Below are positions 55,848 through 64,000 of a stretch of 64,000 nt of DNA, piece after piece. Position 1 is the first letter of the stretch. Each line of letters opens with the position of its first letter. The notes beneath the pieces are model-generated. The model did not search any database and was not told the DNA's origin. It saw only the letters and a program-made list of their open reading frames with translations. Origin of the DNA: Pestalotiopsis fici W106-1 (lineage: Eukaryota > Ascomycota > Sordariomycetes > Amphisphaeriales > Sporocadaceae); NCBI RefSeq assembly GCF_000516985.1, contig NW_006917092.1, positions 5,769,888 to 5,833,887 of the forward strand, given 5' to 3'. The translations under genes were made by a program, and so were the position numbers.

Positions 55848-56995
55848 CTATGTCAGGATGTATCCGCCATCAACGACCATCGCATGTCCTTGTACGAAGC
55901 TGGCCTTGGCGGAGCAGAGGAATAGCGCGGCGTCTGCGATTTCCTCGGGCTGCCCAATCCGGCCGACGGGGGCCATTTGAACATACGGCTCCTGTCTGCG
56001 GCGGCTCTCGTGGTCCCACACCGTCATGGGCGTCTCAATAACACCCGGGCAGACGCAGTTGACCCGGATGCCGTCCTTGGCGTAGTCTATCGCGTCGGAG
56101 CGCGTGAGGGATATGACGGCGGCCTTGGACGCGCTGTATGGTCCTATGATGGCCAGCCATTCCATTAGTATACCCAGTAGTAGTGGATACCAATGAGATC
56201 GTCCCCTTTGAACGAATCATATGGAATTGAATTATACTCTGCTTACCCATCTTTGCCTTGCCAACTATACCTAGCTGACTGGCAATGTTCACAATGGCCC
56301 CTCGAGCTGGTGCGCGGCCCGAGACGTTGGTTTCTAGAGGTTCCTGCTTGATCATGGCACCCAGTTCCGCACGTGAGCATGACCATACCCCGCGATAATT
56401 GATGGCTGTGCAGATCCCCCAGAAAAGCTCGTGTTAGCAAAGGGTTCCTAGTCCTGCAAAGAACAAGCTAGAAAGGATGGGAGGGGAGACTTTGTTCATT
56501 CTATTTACCATTGATGCGGTCAAAATCCTCAAAGCTCGTCTCAGTGCACCGCTGACCCGTGCCCGGCACGCCCGCGCAATTGACGGCGTAGTCTAGCCGT
56601 CCGAACCTGGCCACGACCTCGTCCACGAGGCTCTGCACAAACGCCGCGTCGGCAATGTCACCGGCTATCGCGAGCACCTCGATTCTGGCATTGCCGTTGT
56701 CGTTGTCGTTGCTGCTGCTGCTGCTGCTACTGCCGCCGTGCTGTCCTAGAATGGCCTGTTCGACGGCACTCAAAAGCTCGGTGTTGCGATCCGTAATGGC
56801 GATGCGCTTACATCCTTCGGCCGCAAACGCCTTGGCTACTGCGGCGCCGATTCCTTTGGAAAGAGCAAAAGCAAAGAAATCAGGAAAACTAGCTCATTTC
56901 TCTTCTTCAAGTATCATGGTAACGTGATGCCACATACCAGTCCCCGCGGCGCCAGTGACCAATGCCACGCCTGGATAGAGGGTCTTTGGTGTCAT
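55848..56995 (-). CDS. Short-chain dehydrogenase/reductase 2
   Basis: SDR in four exons. Exon 1 encodes MTPKTLYPGVALVTGAAGTG and joins GIGAAVAKAFAAEG, completing TGxxxGIG. A poly-Ser/Asn-Asp insertion (about 15 residues, from six GCT-type repeats) falls in the loop between beta2 and beta3. NCAGV, the Ser region IVNIASQLGIVG and PYSASKAA follow, then PGVIETPM and VDGGYILT. The last acceptor follows a classic TACTAATG branch site (catag|GACCAT), giving GKAMGPYSASK-type continuity (GKAKMGPYSASK). It is in tandem with SDR 1, but the two are not close copies. Cofactor and substrate not assignable. Confidence 0.86.
56711..56728. repeat. (GCT)6 trinucleotide repeat inside SDR 2
   Basis: Six GCT units on the plus strand encode serines on the minus strand in an SDR loop. 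Such repeats vary in length between strains. Confidence 0.85.
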
Positions 56996-57720
56996 TATAA
57001 TCAGGAAAGTCGGCAAGTCTTGCCTCTTGTTGTGCCGGATTCCCTTGACTCAAGCTCAGGACAAGTTACACAAACTGGGGCGCTCGAGATGATGTGGACT
57101 GGTTTCTCCCCCAACGAAAAGGTAAAGATTGCAATAGGGCATTCGAGGGATGAGACATTTCCAATCAATAGCCTTTTGTCGGCATCATCCGAACCGCGCA
57201 ACGGTTTCCACCCCCCAAAATGTGCAGATATAGGGAACCAGGGTAATTGCGGGTTCGGCCGTAGATCCCGCGGCATTCCCGATGGAGAGAGAACGGAATA
57301 AGGCTGGCTTGGCAACACAGTTAGACAGTGGTCAACAAAAATACCCTTGGAATTTTGATGCGAAGCGGTTTGGTTTGAGGAATAGAAATCCTTTTCTGGT
57401 TTTTTTGTCATTAAATGAGTGGGCTATATACTAAAGTGCTAGGTGACTATAGACATAAGGGTAGATACAGATGAAGGGGTATCAACGAGTGAGTTTGCAT
57501 CGTCGAGGTATGCTACTAGGGGGTTAAAAGAAAAATAGGGAACAAATATTCAAGAGAGATCCTCCTCTCACTCGTAAGTTCGTAAGACTCGTGTTGATAA
57601 TCGTCAAGAAAAATCCAATCATTAGCAAACAAGGAAACAGGTCGGACTATGTATATATGGAGAGATGGCGCGTCGCCGCGGTGTAGAGACTTCTTTACTC
57701 GATTCTAGTCGTCTGATGCT
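56996..57720. other. Spacer upstream of SDR 2
   Basis: About 725 bp. A TCGGCCG 7-mer (57255-57261) is one base short of the recurrent palindrome, 260 bp upstream of SDR 2. No gene seen. Confidence 0.45.
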
Positions 57721-58497
57721 CTAGTAGGGCTTCTGGCCGACGTAGTTGCCGGGAGGAGAGTATCTGGCGACAGTGTAGACGCCGCCGTTTGAGGCCGTGG
57801 CATTAGCCATTCCAATCTTGGTGGTAGTGTTCCATACGCATTGAGCTTTTGGGCAATCCCAGGTCAGTATAAGAAGTCCCAGGATATTTGAATCTCCAAA
57901 GGGGATTGGATTCACTCACTGTAGTGACCATAAGCGTTAAAGTTACCCTGAGGAATGACCTCTCCGTTGTAGCTGGACTTCTCTGCCATCCATCCCTGAG
58001 AGGCTTGAGTCTGGGGATACTTGATGCCGTTGGTAGCCCTGGGGGAAAACAGAGTCAGCACACTGGGTGAATTCTACAAAGTCCAGAAAGTAAGCTTACC
58101 AGGCATATGCCAAGTTCTCTCCCTCGCCAGGGCGCTGAGAAGAAGTGGAGTGTTGCAGCTGGTCAATCTGTGCCAGGTAGTTGGCCCATTGCTGAGCGTG
58201 AGCCGTCAGGGTGTCGTCCCAGACGAGGAGGACTTCGTTCAAGGACTTGCGTCCGTTGTTCTGTACCGTGAGGCCAGTGTTCTGGTCGAGAGTCAAAGTG
58301 GCGCGGGATTCTAGCTGGACGTGGTCGACAGCTTCGGGTGCAGCCTCTCGAGTAGAGATCTCCACGCTCAGCAAGGGCGTTCCAACTTCGAAGTGTCCAT
58401 CTTCCACGGGGCTTGCGTTTGAACCAGAGTAGAAGGACAGGGGAAGAACCAGTGCGGTAAGCAAAAGCTTGCTGAGCTGCAGGTTGTTGGAGGACAT
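57721..58497 (-). CDS. CAP/PR-1-like secreted protein
   Basis: Secreted CAP (SCP/TAPS) protein, three exons. Signal peptide MSSNNLQLSKLLLTALVLPLSF, then a linker with Glu-rich residues. The CAP domain has LLVWDDTLTAHAQQWANYLA, GEGENLAYAW and, across the last intron, GHYTQCVWNTTTKIGMA; this is the CAP1 signature. The conserved Glu and His residues are present. It ends YSPPGNYVGQKPY. The last splice is CACTACA|gtgagt to aaaag|CTCAAT. Fungal relatives (Pry type) bind sterols and fatty acids and help export them. An in-frame upstream ATG exists, but 58497 gives the better signal peptide. Confidence 0.9.
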
Positions 58498-59469
58498 GGT
58501 TGTAATTGAGGCTCGTTGAAGATTGTGTTGTTGAATCAATGTTATGTAAGTTTGGGGGAGGTAGTAGCAATGTTGGCTAAAGCTCGAATGTGTTGTTTGT
58601 TTGTTTTGTTTTCTTGGATATCATTCAAAGTCCGGAATCTGATCTGTTTATATACTCATTTCATACGTGAATTCTACAGGAACTTTTTCTTATATGATCT
58701 GAGACAATGGCTGGCTTTCCCAGCTGTCTGTTACACAACAAGTGAAACCCGGGCGATCCCATTCAAGAGGTGAGCCATCTAGCCCGCAAGCCTGTGAGGT
58801 AATAACAAACTTTCATGGCTTTAGACTCGTGATATATGAAACATATGAATTGCTTTTTATCGCCCTTTCGGGAAGGAGGGCCCCTCCCAGCACCATGCAC
58901 GATGCCCGGATCGTATACTCCTATTTCTCGAAATGGGGTGTATCATGAGTCGCACCGCCTAAATCTCACCATGTGGGCGAGTCCTGCCCAAAAGAACCCC
59001 GGGAGAATATTGACGCCTCCAGATCTTCTCAGCTTGAGCCGCCGTCAGATTTATTTTACATCCGGTAAGCAATAACGACCAATGACGTAGAAGAAGAGAC
59101 GATTTCCCAAGGGGTCAGCTTGCAGTGTCAATATTATATCACTTTGACAGAATCCCACGTGTGGAAAAACATTGGTTGGCTTGCGTAAGTGGCCTTTCCC
59201 ATGAGGCTATCCAATGTCTCAGACAAGCCAAATGACAGTTTTGTCGCATTCTTACACCGAAAAAAAAGGTCCGCAACGCCGAGGCGTTGTCGGAATTTTT
59301 GCACTACATGATTTACACAGCGTTGCCCGCCGGGGATAAATCAACCCGAAAAGAGAAATCGTAGATGGCAACGCAAATATGTCGATGGGAGTATACAAGC
59401 GCAAAGGCGGTAAACTTGACTTGGCCGGCCCACTCTCGTCTATTCATGCTACATTGGTGACGCGTCCAT
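58498..59469. other. Intergenic, CAP promoter and CMR1 3' flank
   Basis: About 970 bp; no credible gene and nothing recognised. Confidence 0.45.
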
Positions 59470-61069
59470 CTACATCCACAGACACAACTTGCCACTCCCC
59501 GTTCCTCCGGCGACCCAATTTTGAGTAGGATGCAACTGGGCCACGGCTGGCACAGCGGTGATGCCCTCTCCGCTCAGCTGCGCAAGCTGTTCGCCGTTGC
59601 TGTCATAGACATCGACGAAGCGATTCATGTTCGCTATGGCGAACTTGTTGACGCCATCGGAGGGGTTCAGCTGCCACTGAGGCTTGAGAATAGTCACCCA
59701 TCGACCGGTTTGGTTATTGTGTCGGATCTGTGTAGCCGGTTCCATCTCATCATCTCCGATATCCTGTCCGGGCTTCCACTTGACAGCCTTCTCAAAATCA
59801 TAAATCTTGACAGTGTCATCATAAGACGATGTCGCGACATGGCCACTCTTACTCCATGACGCGTGCGAGACAGAGAGGCGAGATATATGCTCACCGACCA
59901 GAGCAGGGCGGCGCATTTCCCCTTTGCCCTTGATCATTCGCAAGTCCCAAATCTTGAGTGTACGATCCAAGGAGGCGGTTGCCACAAGGTGAGGAAGCAA
60001 TGGGTTGAGAGAAAACCCACCAATCTTGTTATCACATAGATTCCAAATCTCCGCCTTGGCCTTGGAGCGACGATCGAACCGACCCATAGAGCCCAGCATT
60101 GTAGAAAATATCAAGACATCCTTTGAGTCCGCTGGCACGTCCACACATGTGATGCCCAGATCCGTGTCCTCATCCTCTGGCTGCCATACTACGCTACTCA
60201 CCCGCGTCTGCAGGTCAAGACACCGAATAGTAGAATCGTAGGAGGCACTAAGAACCGAGTTGGAGTCGAACTCGGGTACAATGATTGAAGAAATTGTTCT
60301 GCTGTGCATCTCAAAGGCCGATACTTGGGGATAGGGAATGTCTGGATCTTCGTCATCCTCGTCGTATTGAGGTTTATCCTGCGAAGCATCAAAGACACCC
60401 ATGACGCCCTTCTTGTCTCCGGCAAATACAATGGGCTTGTCTCGAATCGGGTGAAACGTCAACGAGTATATACGCTCTGGGGTAATTTTGATGTCTAGAT
60501 TATATCAGCAACAAGCAAACAAGAGAACCATGGTGGTGTGCGCAGAGAATGGGGCAAGTCTTACCATTTGGCAGCCACCCATCATAGAGCTCGAGCTCGG
60601 CCATGCCCTTGCGGACCTCCTTGAGCTTCTCATCTGACGTCTCCTTGATGTCCTCTTCGGTGAAAGTTCTGAAGCCGGGCTGTGCCCCCTGTGTAAAACT
60701 TGCCAGGGCATCGCCGTTAGTCCATCTCGATCCCTCTAGTGTCACCTTGTCCAATTTGAGATCTTCCGTGACCCGAGCACGTTTTGACGGCTTCTGTTCC
60801 TCCACCAGCTCGCCCGCCGTCTTGAGCGATTCGAATTCGACATCGGCCCCGGGTCCTGCCGAGAGTCGGGCACTCGATCGTGTGGGCATTACCCTCGTTC
60901 GCTGGACGGGGGAGGATTTCCTCTTTCTTGTAGTCGCAGGCTTGGGTGGAGGCTTGGCCGCCTTTGCCATTTTGGCACCGATCGCCTGAGATTCTTGGAG
61001 GAGTTTCGCATTGTTGGCAACATTTTCTCGTCTCCGCGCCTCAAAGGCACTTATACCCCCGGGGGCCAT
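59470..61069 (-). CDS. WD40 DNA-damage-binding protein CMR1-like
   Basis: Nuclear WD40-repeat protein of about 510 residues in two exons. The N-terminus is basic and disordered (RKRKSSPVQRTRV), after MAPGGISAFEARRRENVANN. WD-like repeats follow: GDKKGVMGVFDAS, SASYDSTIRCLDLQT, TASLDRTLKIWDLRM, TSSYDDTVKIYDFEK and GGTGSGKLCLWM at the very end. Order and length match the fungal Cmr1/WDR76 family, linked to chromatin, genome stability and protein quality control. Splice: GCCAAAT|gtaag to tctag|ACATCAA (LPNDIKITPERIYSL). It is divergent from the mitochondrial gene. A conserved housekeeping gene that marks the end of the accessory region. Confidence 0.92.
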
Positions 61070-61919
61070 GGCGTTGATTCCTCGGACGCGACGGTGGATG
61101 CAACGGTCGTGATACAGCAAGGTACAGCTGTCAATTCGAATTTATAGGACCACAGTTGACTCGTAGCAGCAAACAATGAATGCGATTGTGTTTGTGGCAC
61201 GTTTGTTAAACTGCGAGTTTGGCTGAGTGACTGGCTAGCGCAAAGAAAAAAACTGCTTCCGGATTGAGAGGAATGCAATGGCAGGTCTGAGCACTGGTCT
61301 TGTTGCTTTACGACAAAGATTACAAAAAAAATAATATATTCTGCAGACACAATTGAAAGCACAATTGATTGTTTGACACGTTTGAATGCTCAATCAGGCA
61401 GCAATCCGAGGGGTCTGGGGTTGATGTTGACAGTGAGTCTAGATCGTGACGCGCTTTACTCGACTTGCATCATCGTCATTAACCTACCGTAGGCAGAAAA
61501 CTCCCCCCAGTGAGAAAGAGAGACGCGAAGTCAGGGGTGTTCGCGTAAAGTGTCAGCGGATCCGCGGTGCGCTAAACGAATTGCTGGTTGGCTGACTTGC
61601 AGCGCACCTACAGGTACCTGGTGCTTGCATACGGGCGCACCCGTTACTGGTCTCAGTCGTCTGCCAGGGCCCCAGGCCCAGATGCAAGCTTTTATCGATA
61701 AGACCTGCAATGCAACTTTTAGAGAACGCCAGAGAGAAAGTCAATCGACCAACGCCAGACATTTTTCTTTCCAGGCTATGACCCAACGTAAGCCTCTAGA
61801 CTTGACAAATATTCGTCCCCTCACGGCCAGGCCCAGGTCTGTCTTTGCAACCGCCACTCTGACTCACTCGATCAAGGTACGGACGTAAAGACGTCAGCTT
61901 TCATCTAGTATTCTCAGCC
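61070..61919. other. Divergent promoter, CMR1-like / Mtf2-like
   Basis: About 850 bp between two housekeeping start codons. Short frames only; nothing recognised. Confidence 0.5.
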
Positions 61920-63254
61920 ATGTCAACACCACCGCTACTGTTCCTGTACCAGACTCGAACCATTCTTCGATGTCGACGTCTCCCCAGCATAACCCGCTCT
62001 ATGCATGTCTCACCTTCGCATCGACGAAAAAGTGACGACCACATTCCTTTCGCACGAGAAATTCCTGAAGATGTACTGCCGCTGGAAGACACCAAGGAAA
62101 CACGCGGCACCATCACCCCAACAGAGCGACAGACCTTTGATCGCATCTTCTCCGACATTGCTGCGCGAGGTCTCAAGCCCAGACCACAACAAGACAGAAA
62201 TGCGCAATCTTCCGAAACTACGCGGCGCGCGGCCAACTTGATTCTGGAAGCCGCCGCGTCTGACGATGCTGGCAAGGGACTCCGCGGAAAACCAATCTCT
62301 GCCGCCCAGATGGTATCAGCAGCCAAGGACAAGGAAAAGGCACTGCTCAGATTTCCCCCCTCCCTCCGAGCTGCCGCCACTCGAGCTTTTGAACTCCTCA
62401 ATCCAGACCACCCGTCGTCGTATGCGCCGGCTGCGGCTTCAACTACCGCCGACGGCGATGCGAACAGTTCGGATGAAATATGGGAGACACCAAAGAATTC
62501 CACCATGCGACTAGTCGAAGTGGATGCGAAGCGATACCCAGAACAAAAGCGCGTAGAAGATCTCATGTCGACTGCCAAGTCTGATTTTGAGCTTTGGGAT
62601 ATCATGGAGCGCGAAGTTTTCACATATCCTCAAAAACTCGGCCTGCACAACGTCACGGCCCCCGTAAAGATTAGCGGAAAGGCAAGACGTAAGGATAGAA
62701 AGAAGAAGCGCCAAGCACAAGAGCAAGCGACGGGGCTGCCACATGAATCAAAAGAAGATGTCTTTGAGGGCGATCCAAAGTTGAACCTATACGTCTACGG
62801 TCCACTATACCCTTCATTTCTCCTATTCGGACTTCGTCTCCTTGACAAGGGCTTTGTGACACCATCACCTCTGGCTCTGTCCGTTTTGCCTCGGATCAAG
62901 GAGCTTGGCCTGGAATCCTTTGTGCTTGGTGTCTCGACTCCTTTTTACAATGAACTCTTGGGCATTTACTATGGAAGACATGGTGATCTGACTAATATGA
63001 TGACACTATTGGAGGAAATGAGCCATTCCGGCCTGTACTTGGACGAAGGCACAGTCTCCGTGCTTATCAAAGCTTACAATCAGACTGAACAGCTTGCAAC
63101 AGGGGCGCATGGGCAGTTTGCTCACGCCTTCATGACAATGCCTGCATACGAAAAGTCTGTACGGAATAGCATCAGGCACTGGCATAGAGACGTCGACCTC
63201 TCCATCAAACAGCGGGATGCGGACATTGATTACAGGCAAATGTACCGCGGTTAA
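61920..63254 (+). CDS. Mitochondrial Mtf2-like protein
   Basis: 444 residues, one exon. The N-terminus is Arg-rich and lacks acids (YQTRTILRCRRLPSITRSMH), typical of a mitochondrial targeting peptide. A basic segment (GKARRKDRKKKRQ) lies mid-protein. The C-terminal half, from LYVYGPLYPSFLLFGLRLLD through GIYYGRHGDLTNMMTLLEEM to YQMYRG-like residues, resembles the Mtf2 C-terminal domain, related to PPR helices. Yeast Mtf2 acts in mitochondrial RNA processing and translation. The role here is inferred from that family. Confidence 0.8.
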   Translation: MSTPPLLFLYQTRTILRCRRLPSITRSMHVSPSHRRKSDDHIPFAREIPEDVLPLEDTKETRGTITPTERQTFDRIFSDIAARGLKPRPQQDRNAQSSETTRRAANLILEAAASDDAGKGLRGKPISAAQMVSAAKDKEKALLRFPPSLRAAATRAFELLNPDHPSSYAPAAASTTADGDANSSDEIWETPKNSTMRLVEVDAKRYPEQKRVEDLMSTAKSDFELWDIMEREVFTYPQKLGLHNVTAPVKISGKARRKDRKKKRQAQEQATGLPHESKEDVFEGDPKLNLYVYGPLYPSFLLFGLRLLDKGFVTPSPLALSVLPRIKELGLESFVLGVSTPFYNELLGIYYGRHGDLTNMMTLLEEMSHSGLYLDEGTVSVLIKAYNQTEQLATGAHGQFAHAFMTMPAYEKSVRNSIRHWHRDVDLSIKQRDADIDYRQMYRG

Positions 63255-63869
63255 TTAATGAGATAGTAAGGGCACCAAAAGCTCTCTAAAAGACAATGCA
63301 TTCCACTCCTGCCTTGATGATTCATTGATGGTCCCGGATTCATGGTCCCGGCTTTGCGTGTCTGAGCATTGTTCTTTGGATTGAGACAAGTCTATACAGT
63401 TTTACAGACAGTTGGGCTAGATGCCGACGATATGCGGGGAGCAAGCGCCCGCACGTTGACTAGAGTTGGTCATTTATGCTGCCAAAGTTTGCGCCAAAAT
63501 GCATAGGCCTGACGGACTGGTAGTGTAAAAGTGTTTGTTTAGATACAGTGCTTGGCCGAGCCGCAACTAATCACTGTGTTTTATAGAGAAATCATGATTG
63601 GCAAATGGACTTGATCTCGATTGCGCTCCTGCAAAGATGATGGCTCTGCTTAGGATCAAGGTCGTGCTGACATCAAAGGGACCTTCCTCGATCGCACTTC
63701 TTAATGACGGCGCGAAAAAAGCATTCAAAAATGTGTGTGTGATGGTTCAATCATATGATTACCTGGGCAGGTCGAGCATGCAACAAGTGCTGCAAATCGT
63801 CTGCTCCGGCATAACGCCTTCCTGAAAATATGCTTGTGTTTTACAGTTGAACTTGTTATCATACAATAC
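63255..63869. other. Intergenic, right flank
   Basis: About 615 bp. A 75-codon frame at 63598-63825 has no recognisable feature and is not called. Confidence 0.45.
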
Positions 63870-64000
63870 ATGGTGACCTCTAGACGGCGTTTTCTCATCA
63901 CAGGCGTACATGGCTACATCGGAAGTGCTTTTCTGAAAGCTGGATATCCTGTACGTGGCACGTTTCGATCACGTCAATCGGCCGCGCCGACGAGATCTTC
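63870..64000 (+). CDS. Partial NAD-dependent epimerase/reductase, cut by window end
   Basis: ATG at 63870 opens MVTSRRRFLITGVHGYIGSA, a Rossmann TGxxGxIG motif, followed by KAGYPVRGTFRS, the second strand of dihydroflavonol-reductase-like extended SDRs. Compared with the usual pattern, about four residues are missing from the first helix. The gene may be degenerate, divergent or spliced differently. The rest lies outside the window. Confidence 0.5.
   Translation, partial: MVTSRRRFLITGVHGYIGSAFLKAGYPVRGTFRSRQSAAPTRS

Noticed and set aside
1..64000. A secondary-metabolite biosynthetic cluster
   Set aside because: There are many tailoring-type oxidoreductases but no polyketide synthase, NRPS, terpene cyclase or DMATS backbone gene in the window.
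1..64000. CRISPR arrays, rRNA or tRNA genes and intact transposons
   Set aside because: I saw no regularly spaced repeats, no convincing tRNA B-box in a foldable context, and no transposase or reverse transcriptase motifs.

Overview
The window is nuclear DNA of a filamentous ascomycete (Pezizomycotina). Most genes carry several short introns (about 50-110 nt, GT-AG, often with a CTAAC/CTAAT branch site). The families are typical of such fungi: Zn2Cys6 regulators with a fungal_trans region, a HET-domain gene, GLEYA and PAN-type Ser/Thr-rich wall proteins, NCS1 permeases, a CAP protein and Kex2-processed small secreted proteins. I cannot fix the genus; Sordariomycetes is a guess. No rRNA, tRNA, transposon or CRISPR was recognised. 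One 100-N assembly gap lies at 26957-27056.

Layout. 0.5-2.2 kb: secreted M28 leucine aminopeptidase (-). 3.4-14.3 kb: a catabolic group with a FAH-family hydrolase (+), a Zn2Cys6 regulator (-), a salicylate-hydroxylase-like FAD monooxygenase (+), an alpha/beta esterase (-) and a quercetinase-like bicupin (+). 14.8-19.4 kb: a TPR protein (-), a XanA-like 2-oxoglutarate dioxygenase (-) and, divergently, a secreted CMP/dCMP-fold deaminase (+). 20.3-24.0 kb: two adhesin-like wall proteins. 24.2-31.5 kb: secreted esterase, IPNS-like 2OG oxygenase, secreted BBE-like FAD oxidase and a small cysteine-rich secreted protein, all (-). 32.3-39.6 kb: NCS1 permease (-), Zn2Cys6 regulator (+), RutD-like alpha/beta hydrolase (-) and a second XanA-like dioxygenase (+). 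40.3-43.3 kb: RlpA-like secreted protein and a HET gene interrupted by a stop. 44.0-50.0 kb: second NCS1 permease (-) divergent from a hydantoinase/oxoprolinase-DUF917 fusion (+). 51.0-58.5 kb: flavin monooxygenase, two SDRs and a CAP/PR-1 protein. 59.5-63.3 kb: housekeeping genes (CMR1-like WD40, Mtf2-like mitochondrial factor). The right edge cuts into a likely epimerase/reductase.

How the genes may work together (inference). From about 17 to 55 kb the genes look like a nitrogen-heterocycle utilisation neighbourhood: two nucleobase-type permeases, two XanA-type dioxygenases, a secreted deaminase, a hydantoinase-type enzyme, an alpha/beta hydrolase and a Zn2Cys6 regulator. Promoter DNA supports this. 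The XanA-like/deaminase divergent promoter has a perfect TCGG-N6-CCGA site, the motif known for the purine regulator UaY. The palindrome TCGGCCGA recurs five times, always in intergenic DNA. GATAAG (AreA-type) motifs cluster in both permease promoters. A different inverted motif, CGG-AATT core-CCG, is shared by the promoters of the FAD monooxygenase and the bicupin, which suggests a separate regulon in the left part.
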